DNA of 64,000 nt. Origin: Acidobacteriaceae bacterium. GTDB taxonomy: Bacteria > Acidobacteriota > Terriglobia > Terriglobales > Acidobacteriaceae. The stretch covers positions 90,439-154,438 of the forward strand of contig PKUV01000038.1 in assembly GCA_003131315.1 (NCBI GenBank). The letters are read 5' to 3'. The notes beneath the pieces are model-generated. The model saw only the letters and a list, made by a program, of their open reading frames with translations. It was not told the DNA's origin and did not search any database. The translations under genes and the position numbers were made by a program. Below, piece by piece: positions 1-7,885 of this stretch. Numbering within the stretch: the first letter of the stretch is position 1; each line of letters starts with the position of its first letter.

Positions 1-164
1 CCGGCACCATTGCGAAGGTTGCAAGTCTGGTTGCGATCGTGATCGGCGGCTACGGCTTCGCGCATGGCGAACCCGGCGCAAAAAAGGCGCTCGCCGGAGT
101 CGCCACCGGAACGGGCATTGCCGTTCTCGCTGTGAATGTCCTGAGTTGGCTCTGGGGCGTATAG
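1..164 (+). CDS. TrbC/VirB2-type conjugative pilin, C-terminal part (5' end outside window)
   Basis: The reading frame starts before the window and runs from base 3 to a TAG at 162-164, giving 53 residues. They form two hydrophobic stretches separated by a short charged loop with Gly-Glu-Pro-Gly, ending in Leu-Ser-Trp-Leu-Trp-Gly-Val. That is the usual layout of TrbC/VirB2 pilins, which are inner-membrane proteins polymerised into a conjugative pilus. The call rests mainly on the next two genes, a TrbD/VirB3-like protein and a TrbE/VirB4-like ATPase, which follow TrbC in trb operons. The sequence alone would not identify the family. Confidence 0.6.
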   Translation, partial: GTIAKVASLVAIVIGGYGFAHGEPGAKKALAGVATGTGIAVLAVNVLSWLWGV

Positions 165-223
165 CGCCTTTCCCAGCTACCTTCAACTCTTTAACTCGAC
201 ACGCTTAGTTAGGCGAGAGACTT

Positions 224-526
224 ATGCCAGACAAACCACAGCAGAAGCATCGCACAAATCGAGTCTTCAAGAACCTGCATAAGCCGCTCACCTACTTGGG
301 AGTGGAACGCACGCTGTTCTATTTCGTCTGCGTCGGCGCGGTGGGGGCCTTCAATATCTTCAACTCCATCCTCGCGGGTATCGCTGTCTTCCTTGGCGGT
401 TTTGCCTTCGGCCATTGGGTAACGAATAGCGATCCGGCGTTCGTCCGCATCCTGGCAAAGTCCGAACGCTACAAGCTGCGCTATGACGCAGCCAAACAGC
501 ATGTCCCCTGTGTGGAGGTGGTCTGA
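224..526 (+). CDS. TrbD/VirB3-like conjugal transfer protein
   Basis: This is a 100-residue protein with a basic N-terminus followed by a hydrophobic hairpin (about residues 30-68) and a charged C-terminal tail, the typical size and layout of VirB3/TrbD inner-membrane components of type IV secretion systems. Its stop codon overlaps the start of the VirB4-like gene by one base (ATG at 526), as usual for this translationally coupled pair. It appears intact, but the downstream ATPase is truncated, so the system cannot work from this locus. The gene could only be a relic or complement another element. Confidence 0.65.
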   Translation: MPDKPQQKHRTNRVFKNLHKPLTYLGVERTLFYFVCVGAVGAFNIFNSILAGIAVFLGGFAFGHWVTNSDPAFVRILAKSERYKLRYDAAKQHVPCVEVV

Positions 527-1218
527 TGCTGCGTCTCGACAAAGTTATCAAGCCGTGGAAAGAGAGCGCGGCTCTCAACGACCACATCAACTTATACGGC
601 TTCTGGAATGAGACGGCCTTTCTTACTAAGAGCGGCGATGTTGGCATGGTTCTCAGTATTCCGGGCGTGGACTACGAAAGTCTTGACCGCTCGGAACAGG
701 AGTACGCGGTGAAGCGGTTGGAGGCAGCGCTCAAAGCGTTTGGCCTAGGCTTCCACGTTTACCAATACCTCTTCAAATCGAACCGCCCCGACATACCATT
801 CGCAAGATATGACGACCCTATTGTGGAAGCAGCTATCGGCCAGCGGAGGGAGTTCTTTGAAGCGAAGCGTGACCATCTTTATCAGGTTGAAATCTTCTAC
901 TGCGTCCTGGTCGAAGGCGCTAGGTCAAAGACCGGCGTGGGCGCGGCGCTCGCCCAGCTCCTTCGCGATCCTGCCGGAGCCATCGGTGAATTGAAAGCGC
1001 AGTTCACGAGCGCCAGCATGAAGACGCTGTTGCGTACGCACATCGAGCGCGATCTCGCACGGCTCGACCAGCGCGTGCAGGCATTCACTCGACAGCTCGC
1101 GGATTTCATGCAAATCGAGGTCTTGAATCGACAGGGACAGTTCACGTTTTTCCGCCGGTTGCTGAACTATGACGACTGGCGTGTTGCCGGTAGGCCGCAG
1201 TCCACGCAGTTTCTCGAT
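526..1218 (+). pseudogene. VirB4/TrbE conjugative ATPase, N-terminal fragment
   Basis: The first about 230 residues read as the N-terminal domain of a VirB4/TrbE ATPase, including the region around residues 213-229 that contains a Tyr-Asp-Asp-Trp-Arg-Val-Ala-Gly segment typical of the family. Full-length members have about 800 residues with Walker A and B motifs. These are absent here. After about base 1210 the frame continues as unrelated Arg-rich sequence to a stop at 1401, while another frame picks up the C-terminus of a VirB11-type ATPase. I read this as a deletion joint between two transfer genes. The ATPase that would energise pilus assembly is therefore broken. Confidence 0.7.
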
Positions 1219-1462
1219 TCATGCCAACTCGGCAGAGAAAGCGCTTTGCCGTTTCGCCAATCTGGTCATGCGCAACAATGCGCAGACGACCTTCTCCGAT
1301 ACCGAAGCGGAGATCGGAGAAGCTGTCGATTTCGTCGTCCATGTCGAGCGTCAACCGGGCCGCCGGGTCATCCGCGAGTTGCTGGCGCTTCGCGGTTATG
1401 ACCGCGATGCGAACCGCTTCCTGATCGAGCCGGTGTTCGAAGTGAAACATGCCACAGCCTAG
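1204..1462 (+). pseudogene. TrbB/VirB11-type ATPase, C-terminal fragment
   Basis: In the frame one base off the VirB4 fragment, about 85 residues match the C-terminal part of TrbB/VirB11 secretion ATPases: an Ile-His-Ala-Asn-Ser-Ala segment (family His box region), then an Ile-Gly-Glu-Ala-Val-Asp-Phe-Val-Val-His stretch and a Gly-Arg-Arg-Val-Ile-Arg-Glu segment. The Walker A part lies in the lost sequence. In normal trb operons trbB lies upstream of trbC, so finding its tail after trbE needs a deletion between tandem copies or a rearrangement. It overlaps the next small gene by 14 bases. Confidence 0.65.
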
Positions 1463-1904
1463 AACACAGAACGCGACGAATATTGCCGTCAACTTCCCCA
1501 GCGATTCCACTTGGAACCCCGGTGACTTCCGGCTGGATATTTCAGCGGCGGATGCCATGCTTTCGTCCCGTGCAATCCCATTGCGAAAGCATCCCGGCAA
1601 GCGCACCAATTCCGAACACGATTGGGCGTGGGTTCTGCATGAACTTGCCCACGAAAAAGACGCCGCGAAGCTAACACGCTCTCTGGCTTCGCGCCGCGCC
1701 GATAAACCCAGTCCTCTTTATTACGCACAGCGGACGGTCGATGTTGCATCGGCCAGACTTTGGCTCATCGAAAGTATTCCGATGGACGACGTTGTCACGA
1801 TGCTTGAAGTTCGCCGCCGCTTCGAGATTCCCGCCGCACTTTGCTTCGCTCGTGCGCGGGAGATTGCGCAGACGGCGCAGAGGGTGCGGGTGTCGAAGGC
1901 ATGA
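1449..1904 (+). CDS. hypothetical protein of the conjugative remnant
   Basis: This is a 151-residue soluble protein without a signal peptide or membrane segment. I do not recognise the family. It overlaps the VirB11-like tail, as genes in transfer operons often do, and its composition suggests a real gene: a Trp-rich motif around residues 58-62, then an Arg/Ala-rich helical C-terminus. The region between it and the following MobC-like gene (1905-2090) contains no further gene. Confidence 0.45.
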   Translation: MPQPRTQNATNIAVNFPSDSTWNPGDFRLDISAADAMLSSRAIPLRKHPGKRTNSEHDWAWVLHELAHEKDAAKLTRSLASRRADKPSPLYYAQRTVDVASARLWLIESIPMDDVVTMLEVRRRFEIPAALCFARAREIAQTAQRVRVSKA

Positions 1905-2090
1905 TCCTCCATTCAATTTCGTGGCGGCGCAAGAACGGTGCTTCGCACCGGAAGAATGTTGACACTCCACCCCTGATAGGGAACTGCCCAGATACTTTGG
2001 TATCTCGGCAGATACCACTGAAAACACGCGGTCTCGGAATAAAGCGCTATCTGGACAGATACCGGCATTAGCAAACAATGGAGGTTCCGT

Positions 2091-2480
2091 ATGGCTGAGG
2101 TTGACATGATCGAGGAACGAAGTTCGGAGAAGCTGCGAGGGCGCGACCGGCGCTCTCGCAACCTGAGTACCAAGCTCAGAGCAAACGAGGCGAAGGCAGT
2201 CGAAGAGGCTGCGTCGCGCGCCGGCAAAACACCGAGCGAATGGGCGCGCGATCTATTGCTGCGCAGTATTGTTATCGGCAGTCACACGCAGATGGAGATG
2301 CACATCTTCACCGAACTCGTCGGCATTCAAATGCTGCTGATGAACACGCTCGAACCGTTGCTGCGTGGCGACAAGATTGCCCAGGAACAGCTCACCATCC
2401 TCTTTCGCCAAGTCCAGACAACCAAGGCCACGAAGGTGCAGGAACTCCTCGCCAAGCGCAGCCAGAACAAGGAGAAATAG
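2091..2480 (+). CDS. MobC/relaxosome-type ribbon-helix-helix protein
   Basis: A 129-residue protein with a basic N-terminus followed by a segment (about residues 24-50) with Leu-Ser-Thr-Lys-Leu, then Ala-Lys-Thr/Pro-Ser-Glu-Trp-Ala-Arg and Leu-Leu-Leu-Arg. This is the ribbon-helix-helix signature shared by plasmid mobilization proteins of the MobC/TraJ type, which bind oriT and help the relaxase. A strong GGAGG ribosome-binding site lies 6 bases before the ATG. It sits just upstream of a VirD4-like coupling-protein start, fitting a relaxosome role. No relaxase gene is present in the window. Confidence 0.6.
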   Translation: MAEVDMIEERSSEKLRGRDRRSRNLSTKLRANEAKAVEEAASRAGKTPSEWARDLLLRSIVIGSHTQMEMHIFTELVGIQMLLMNTLEPLLRGDKIAQEQLTILFRQVQTTKATKVQELLAKRSQNKEK

Positions 2481-2482
2481 CC

Positions 2483-2572
2483 ATGCCCGCCGTCCAACAA
2501 TGGGGTCGCAAGGAGTCGATCGTCTGGCCGCCACGCGGCTATCTCTACACGCTCGGCGCACTCTGCCTCTCG
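2483..2572 (+). pseudogene. VirD4/TraG coupling protein, N-terminal stub
   Basis: The frame opens two bases after the MobC-like stop with residues (Gln-Trp-Gly-Arg-Lys-Glu-Ser, Trp-Pro-Pro-Arg-Gly-Tyr) that look like the start of a VirD4/TraG-type coupling protein. After about 30 codons it becomes meaningless and ends at 2638. From about base 2570 another frame encodes the tail of a flavin-binding dehydrogenase subunit. The joint marks one edge of the conjugative remnant. The identification as TraG is from position and N-terminal flavour only. Confidence 0.4.
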
Positions 2573-2892
2573 CCTATCGCAAGCTGCGTATCCGCGGCTC
2601 GATTGACTACCCGCTCGCCGGAGTCGCCGTGGTTCTGAAGCGGTCCAACGGACACATCGAAGACGTACGCGTCGGACTGACTGCCGTGAATCCCGCGCCC
2701 GTGCTGGTGAAAGGTGCCACCGAACTCCTGGCAGGGAGGCGCATGACGGAAGAGTGGGCTGAAGCCGCCGGTGTTCTCGCAGCCCAGACCGCGAAACCGC
2801 TGACAACCTCGGCCCTGACTCCTGAGTATCGTCGCGAGATGATCCGTGTGTTCACGAAACGCGCGGTTCTTTCGCTCGCTACTGAACCCTAA
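2570..2892 (+). pseudogene. FAD-binding subunit of a molybdopterin dehydrogenase (HcrB/CoxM type), C-terminal fragment
   Basis: From about 2570 one frame gives roughly 106 residues that fit the C-terminal domain of the FAD-binding medium subunit of xanthine-dehydrogenase-family enzymes: Asp-Tyr-Pro-Leu-Ala-Gly-Val-Ala-Val near the start, a Val-Gly-Leu-Thr-Ala-Val-Asn-Pro-Ala-Pro segment, and a Tyr-Arg-Arg-Glu-Met segment near the end. The closest relatives I can think of are 4-hydroxybenzoyl-CoA reductase beta subunits, which would fit the aromatic-CoA flavour of the neighbouring island. The N-terminal FAD-binding part and the partner subunits are missing. Confidence 0.6.
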
Positions 2893-3032
2893 CTCCTGGC
2901 TGCTGCTGTCCTCCGCAAAAACCTGCGACGGACTGAACGTGCACGAGTCTCGGTGCAAATGGGGGGAGCTTTTTGTCTACCAGCACCAAAGAGGCTCGTC
3001 GAGTGACGCAGTCTGTGGGAAGCTGAGCTCCC

Positions 3033-3173
3033 ATGTTACAGCTTCCATTCGCTTGGCGGCGTGACTTTCGTTCCGTCCTAACCGTCGTCTGGGAACTGCT
3101 GCGGGATGGACTGCAGTTCATGAACGTCGTCGCCCGCTCCCAAACAGCGGTGGTGGCGGAAGTCCTGTCGGGT
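3033..3173 (+). pseudogene. integrase-core (IS3/IS481-like) transposase, N-terminal fragment
   Basis: About 47 residues (Trp-Glu-Leu-Leu-Arg-Asp, Phe-Met-Asn-Val-Val-Ala-Arg-Ser, Val-Val-Ala-Glu-Val-Leu) resemble the N-terminal leader of rve-type transposases frequent in acidobacterial genomes, in which the next residues would read Phe-Leu-Arg-Lys-Gln-Leu. Here the sequence diverges into an unrelated tail after that point. The catalytic DDE domain is absent. The match is from memory of the family, so it is tentative. Sequence 3174-3412 after it holds no gene I can support. Confidence 0.4.
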
Positions 3174-3412
3174 TGGACTGTCTCGAACCGACGTCTCGAT
3201 TTGCAGGTGATATTTTCATACTAGACGAATCAGACGCGCCAGTGGTCCCCACGCCAGGGCCTGTGGCATTAGCAGAACTCAGCGACGGGAGTCACAGTGA
3301 TAGCAGTCACCGATCAAAACCGGACTTCTGGGAAGTTTGCGGCTGCGATTGAGGAGATTCTTCCTGGCTGACGGCCAACTCTGACCTTACCGTCGCGGCA
3401 CCACTCTGATGA

Positions 3413-3592
3413 TTGATTGGTGGCACGGAGGCCACCCGTCATGAAGCAGAAGCCAACTTCCAGAAGAAGAGACGCAGCAGCGCCAAATCCGTCCTACGCC
3501 TGACCGACCTCGAACACGCCAAGGCCGCAGTCTTGAACAGTCTCACTTGCCCGGATGCTCAGCGGGAATGCCGTCACGCGATCGACGAATTC
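3413..3592 (+). pseudogene. tyrosine recombinase/integrase, N-terminal fragment
   Basis: About 60 residues with Ser-Ala-Lys-Ser-Val-Leu-Arg-Leu, Asp-Leu-Glu-His-Ala-Lys and Ala-Val-Leu-Asn-Ser-Leu-Thr followed by Arg-His-Ala-Ile-Asp-Glu-Phe. This is the start of the SAM-like core-binding domain of a site-specific recombinase common in acidobacteria. The match stops at about 3592, where the same frame continues as a different protein tail. The catalytic Arg-His-Arg-Tyr domain is missing, so it is inactive. Confidence 0.5.
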
Positions 3593-3757
3593 AAGCGCGC
3601 GCGAGTCCTTTATCACCTGATCACCACCCGCCAACCATACGAAGAGAGCATCTTTGCGGCCATGGAAGAGAGTGCGCGACAGCGTCAGTTCGTACGTTTG
3701 GCAAAGCAAGCAGCTGGCCTTGGCTTTCATCTTACCCCCACTGGAAGTGTTCATTAG
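3593..3757 (+). pseudogene. possible IS110-like transposase, C-terminal fragment
   Basis: The frame of the integrase fragment continues for 54 residues with Leu-Tyr-His-Leu-Ile-Thr-Thr-Arg-Gln-Pro-Tyr, then a basic helix and Gly-Phe-His-Leu-Thr-Pro. C-terminal ends of IS110-type transposases have this pattern (a Tyr-His-Leu-Leu helix, then a Lys/Arg-rich helix with a Leu-Gly-Phe segment). The in-frame joint to the integrase fragment suggests one element inserted into or deleted part of another. The identification is weak. Confidence 0.35.
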
Positions 3758-4048
3758 GAGGGATCTAGCGTTGCTGAAGACTGCGAAACTGTGAGAGGTG
3801 AAAACTGGGCATCGTGATGTGTCCAGCGCGTACATGTGGTGGTGCGCTAAGGTTCGACTACGCACAGACTGAGGTGTTTGAAATGCCGGCATCCATATAT
3901 GAGCGTCGTGGCATTTATCCTTCCGAACTGCGCGACCCGCCAGTCCGCCGTCGCCTTGGTCGCGAACTGAAGCTGTGACAGGCTGTCTCTTGCTCATAGA
4001 CAATCGTGTTTGCCAGGCTCATGCACGACGGGTCAGTCTTGGAGCGTT
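3758..4048. other. gene-free scrap between mobile remnants and the methyltransferase
   Basis: No intact gene is visible. A short plus-strand stretch near 3806-3870 reads Gly-His-Arg-Asp-Val-Ser-Ser, reminiscent of the His box of tyrosine recombinases, but it is too short to call. The segment separates plus-strand mobile fragments from a minus-strand methyltransferase. Confidence 0.3.
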
Positions 4049-4900
4049 CTAAGCACGGACTGCGATCATCAGCCCGCTAGGTCCGGGCAAGCGCACTGGG
4101 CGCACATCCGAGAAGCCCGCTTTCCGTAACCAACTCGTGTATTCCGGCTCGCTATAGCTGCTGCCCGCTCGCGTGCCCACCAGCATGTTCAGCGAGAACA
4201 GAGCGGCAGCACGGGGAGCGGTCTTGCTTGGTTCCAGAATAAAATCCTGTACGACCACCTGCCCCTTGGGAGCAAGTGCGTTGTAGGCCCGTTGGAATAG
4301 CTTGCGGTTCTGTTCGGGAGAAAACATATGACAAATCGCAGAGGCCAGAATCATGTCGTAATTCTCTCCCAGCGGATCGCTCAACAGGTCGCCCACTCGC
4401 GCGCTGATGTGGTCAGCAAGCCCAGCTTTCCGGATGTTTTCTTGAGCGAGAGGAACGACATCGTCCAGATCCAGAATTTCCGACTTCAGCCCAGGTACGG
4501 CCCGCGCAAAAGCAATGGAATACGCTCCCGATCCGCCACCCAGGTCCAACATACGCTTGATTCCTCTGGTCCCGATCGCCTTCACCACCGCGCCGACCCG
4601 CTCCTTGGCATTGCGGTCCATGGCTGCACTGAAAGCTGTCACCCAGTTGTCTTCGCGACTGCGGGCCTCGACCGACGTCCCGCCGCGCACGCACTCCGTC
4701 AACGCGGACCAACGCTGCCACAGGTGAGCGGTGTGCATAAGGCCACCGCAGGCATTGTCGCGCGACCCCTCCGAGAAGAAACGGGTACTGGCTGGAGTGT
4801 TGAAGAAAGTTCCATCTCTCTTGTCGAGCAGCTTCAGACTGACCAGCGCGTTCAGCAGCATCTCTGTTGCTCGTGAGTCAGCGTGAATTTTCTGCGCCAC
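4049..4900 (-). CDS. SAM-dependent O-methyltransferase, 5'-truncated
   Basis: This encodes a class I methyltransferase of the plant-type/hydroxyneurosporene O-methyltransferase family: a dimerisation winged-helix part (Ser-Arg-Ala-Thr-Glu-Met-Leu-Leu), then the SAM-binding motif Leu-Asp-Leu-Gly-Gly-Gly-Ser-Gly (about residues 117-124). Members usually have about 330-340 residues. Here only 283 are available from a GTG at 4900, and the frame closes with a stop just upstream, in the middle of the dimerisation domain. The first about 50 residues therefore appear lost, probably by the same rearrangements that scrambled 1-4 kb. The catalytic domain looks intact. The substrate is unknown, probably a phenolic or enol hydroxyl. 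Confidence 0.75.
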   Translation of the reverse strand: MAQKIHADSRATEMLLNALVSLKLLDKRDGTFFNTPASTRFFSEGSRDNACGGLMHTAHLWQRWSALTECVRGGTSVEARSREDNWVTAFSAAMDRNAKERVGAVVKAIGTRGIKRMLDLGGGSGAYSIAFARAVPGLKSEILDLDDVVPLAQENIRKAGLADHISARVGDLLSDPLGENYDMILASAICHMFSPEQNRKLFQRAYNALAPKGQVVVQDFILEPSKTAPRAAALFSLNMLVGTRAGSSYSEPEYTSWLRKAGFSDVRPVRLPGPSGLMIAVRA

Positions 4901-5129
4901 GTGCTCGGCGGAAGCACCACTAGCAACGACCGATTATATCTATCCCGTCGGTGCCGGGCCTTGCCCTGATCCGAGTGCCGGCCCCGGATTCCGGGGGCAC
5001 GTGCCCATGCACGAGCAGGTGTTTTCCCATGCGAAATCCTGAACGGCAGAGGTATAGTTATGCATTCAAGCTGGTTTGCCCGTCCGGCGGGTTGTGCGAG
5101 CATCGTGCGGCGGGACCGGAGAGTCGTGC

Positions 5130-6752
5130 ATGCTCGGAACGATGATGCCGTATCCGCTTACCCTGAATAGCCTGCTGGAGCGTGTGGGCCAGCTTTTTCC
5201 TTCCGTCGAAGTCGTCGCCCGTATTCCTGGGAAATCGGTGCTTCGCACTAGTTACGGCGAAGCCTACCGCCGGGCCCGTGCCTTGGCCGAGATGCTGCAG
5301 AAAGCCGGCCTCGAGCGCGGTGACCGCGTCGCCACGCTCATGTGGAACCAGCATGTCCATCTGGAAGCCTACCTCGGCGTTCCCGCTGCCGGGGGTGTTC
5401 TGCACACGCTGAACCTTCGTTTGGCCCCCCAGGAACTGGCTTACATCGTGAACCACGCGCAAGACCGTATCCTGATCGTGGACGACGTTCTGCTGCCGCT
5501 CTACGAGAGTTTCGCCGGCCAGGTAAATCTGGAGCGCGTCCTGGTGGTCCGGCTGAGCGGGGCTCCGGTCCCCGCAGGCTGCGAGGATTACGAGGAATTC
5601 ATTCGCGGGGCGAGCGGGGACTTCGCGTATCCCGACTTGGACGAGAACGAGGCGGCGGGCATGTGCTACACCTCGGGCACCACGGGCACGCCCAAGGGGG
5701 TGGTGTATTCCCATCGGGCGCTGGTCCTGCACGCGATGAACTTTGCTCTTCCCGATGTCTGCTGCATTTCCCAGCAGGACGTGCTCATGGCGCTGGCCCC
5801 GATGTTTCACGTGAATGCCCACGGCGTGCCTCTGACCGCCGTGATGACCGGAGCCAAGCTGGTGTTTCCGGGACGCTATCTCGACCCGGAAAGCGTGCTC
5901 GAATTGTTCGAATCGGAGCAGGTCACCTTCGCCTCCGCGGTGCCGACGGTCTGGCTGGGGATCCTGCAGGCGCTGGAAAGTCAACCCGGCCGCTGGAAGC
6001 TGGCTCCCGGCATGCGCGGCATGGCGGGCGGGTCCGCCGTTCCCGAGAGTTTGCTGCGAGGATTGGATCGCCAGGGCATTCCGATCACGCATTGCTGGGG
6101 CATGACCGAAACCACCCCGATTGTCACTGCCAGCAACCTCAAGTCCTACATGCGAGATTGGCCGGAGGACCGGCGCTACGAGATGCGGGCGCGGCAGGGA
6201 CGGCCATCACCCTTCACGGAAATCCGCGCCATGGCCGGCGACGATCCTGCGCCCTGGGACGGCGCCACCCCGGGCGAACTGCAGGTCAAAGGCCCCTGGG
6301 TGGCGGCCAGCTACTACAACATGCCGCAAGGGGGAGAGCGCTGGAGTTCGGACGGCTGGCTCCGCACCGGGGACGTCGCCAACATTGACGCGGAAGGCTA
6401 CGTCAAGATCGTGGATCGCACCAAGGACTTGATCAAGTCTGGTGGTGAATGGATCAGCTCTGTGGATTTGGAGAACGCGATCATAGCCCATCCCGACGTA
6501 CGGGAGGCTGCGGTCATCGCAGTTTCCCATGCCAAGTGGCAGGAGCGCCCGCTGGCGGTCATTGTCCCCCGGGAAGGAGCGCAGCTCAACCCTTCCACTC
6601 TGCGGGCCTTCCTGGCGCCGAAGTTTGCCAGCTGGCAGTTGCCCGATGCGTTTGTGTTCGTCGAGCAACTCCCGCACACTTCCACGGGAAAGCTGCTCAA
6701 GGCTGCGTTGCGCAAGCAATATCGCGACTGGGTTTGGGAGAAACCCTCGTAG
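5130..6752 (+). CDS. AMP-forming acyl-CoA synthetase
   Basis: A 540-residue ANL-family ligase that activates a carboxylate to its acyl-CoA through an acyl-adenylate. The P-loop motif Tyr-Thr-Ser-Gly-Thr-Thr-Gly-Thr-Pro-Lys-Gly is present, as are the Trp-Gly-Met-Thr-Glu-Thr adenine motif, the Thr-Gly-Asp motif and the hinge Asp-Arg-Thr-Lys-Asp. The catalytic Lys lies in Thr-Gly-Lys-Leu-Leu-Lys near the C-terminus. I chose the ATG at 5130 (GGAGAG at good distance) over an in-frame upstream TTG at 5076. Length and motifs fit medium/long-chain or aryl-chain ligases. The substrate cannot be read off. Downstream genes encode E1 alpha/beta, suggesting joint use of branched-chain or aromatic acyl-CoA. 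Confidence 0.85.
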   Translation: MLGTMMPYPLTLNSLLERVGQLFPSVEVVARIPGKSVLRTSYGEAYRRARALAEMLQKAGLERGDRVATLMWNQHVHLEAYLGVPAAGGVLHTLNLRLAPQELAYIVNHAQDRILIVDDVLLPLYESFAGQVNLERVLVVRLSGAPVPAGCEDYEEFIRGASGDFAYPDLDENEAAGMCYTSGTTGTPKGVVYSHRALVLHAMNFALPDVCCISQQDVLMALAPMFHVNAHGVPLTAVMTGAKLVFPGRYLDPESVLELFESEQVTFASAVPTVWLGILQALESQPGRWKLAPGMRGMAGGSAVPESLLRGLDRQGIPITHCWGMTETTPIVTASNLKSYMRDWPEDRRYEMRARQGRPSPFTEIRAMAGDDPAPWDGATPGELQVKGPWVAASYYNMPQGGERWSSDGWLRTGDVANIDAEGYVKIVDRTKDLIKSGGEWISSVDLENAIIAHPDVREAAVIAVSHAKWQERPLAVIVPREGAQLNPSTLRAFLAPKFASWQLPDAFVFVEQLPHTSTGKLLKAALRKQYRDWVWEKPS

Positions 6753-6850
6753 CCCCGGCCCAGCGGGAAACTGGCAGGCGGGCGGGCGCAAAGCGGCAAA
6801 AATTTGGGGATACGCCGGACAAGTGTAGTGCGGTATCCCACGGAAACCTC

Positions 6851-7885
6851 ATGGCCACGGTAACTCGCAAACTGGGCAGTCGACTTCTTCATACCATGAA
6901 GCTGATGCGGGAACTGGAGCACCGCATCGAGAACCTCTACCGCCAGGGCAAGATCGTGGGCGGAGTGTTCATCGGGCGGGGGCAGGAGGCGATTTCCGCC
7001 GGCAGCGCCGTTCAGACCTTGCCGGAAGATGTCGTCTGCCCCAGCCATCGCGACCTCGCCGCTTTTCTCCTTCGTGGCCTGCCACCCTGGATGGTCGTAG
7101 CCAATTACCTGGGCCGAAAGGACGGCCCGACACGCGGGCGTGACGGCAACACCCACCTGGGCGCGCTTCCGCTGGGCATCATTTCTTTTATCAGCTCGAT
7201 GGCCGCGATCGTTCCGGTGGCCAACGGAGTCGCCTTCTCCTTCCAGTACCGCAAACAGCCGAATGTCGTGCTGTGCTATTTCGGGGACGGGGCGACCAGC
7301 CGGGGCGAGTGGCATGAGGCCCTGAACTTCGGGGCCGTCTTCAAGTTGCCCATCGTGTATCTGTGTGTCAACAACCAGTATGCGTACTCGACACCGGTGA
7401 GCCGCCAGATGGCGGTCGAGCACATCACGGACCGCGCCCAAGGCTATGGGATTCCCTGCCAGCGGGTGGACGGCAACGATGTTCTCGCCGTCTATGAAGC
7501 CGCGCAGAAAGCCATCGCGCGGGCGCGGAAGGGAGAGGGCCCGACGCTGCTGGAGTGCGAAACCTTCCGCATGAGCGGCCACTCGGCCCACGACCAAGCC
7601 GAATACGTGCCCAAGGAACTGTTTGAAAAGTGGAAAAAGAAAGATCCGATTCTGCGGTTCGAAAAGTACCTGCTGGAGCACAAGGTGCTTTCCCGTCGAG
7701 ACATTGACGAGCTCTACGCCAAAGTGCAAGCCGAAGTGGAAGCGGCCGTGACCCGCGCCGAGCAGTCTCCGTATCCGGATCCGGGTGAGCTGCTTGAGGG
7801 CGTGTATGCGTCAGCGGAAGAAGATCATTCACTACCGATGACACAGAGGACACGAGGAAAGCGGGAAACGAACCCATGCCAGTGA
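6851..7885 (+). CDS. 2-oxoacid dehydrogenase E1 component, alpha subunit
   Basis: This 344-residue protein is the thiamine-diphosphate-binding alpha subunit of a pyruvate/branched-chain/acetoin dehydrogenase E1. The ThDP motif starts with Gly-Asp-Gly-Ala-Thr-Ser and ends at Asn-Asn-Gln-Tyr-Ala-Tyr, and the Gly-His-Ser phosphorylation-loop region is present. The start ATG at 6851 opens about 100 bases after the ligase stop. It overlaps the beta-subunit gene by 10 bases, so the two are coupled. No E2 or E3 gene lies nearby, so these E1 subunits must use core components encoded elsewhere. The alternative is a free-standing E1 role. Confidence 0.88.
   Translation: MATVTRKLGSRLLHTMKLMRELEHRIENLYRQGKIVGGVFIGRGQEAISAGSAVQTLPEDVVCPSHRDLAAFLLRGLPPWMVVANYLGRKDGPTRGRDGNTHLGALPLGIISFISSMAAIVPVANGVAFSFQYRKQPNVVLCYFGDGATSRGEWHEALNFGAVFKLPIVYLCVNNQYAYSTPVSRQMAVEHITDRAQGYGIPCQRVDGNDVLAVYEAAQKAIARARKGEGPTLLECETFRMSGHSAHDQAEYVPKELFEKWKKKDPILRFEKYLLEHKVLSRRDIDELYAKVQAEVEAAVTRAEQSPYPDPGELLEGVYASAEEDHSLPMTQRTRGKRETNPCQ

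Noticed and set aside
87-2624. Shared 15-mer CTCGCCGGAGTCGCC at about 92-106 and 2609-2623 as a recombination repeat
   Set aside because: Both copies encode Leu-Ala-Gly-Val-Ala in common GC-rich codons inside unrelated genes, so chance is a sufficient explanation.
5058-6092. 344-codon open frame antisense to the acyl-CoA ligase
   Set aside because: It mirrors a clear ligase gene with all motifs. High GC produces long antisense frames, and its own product (rich in Arg, His, Gln) resembles no family.
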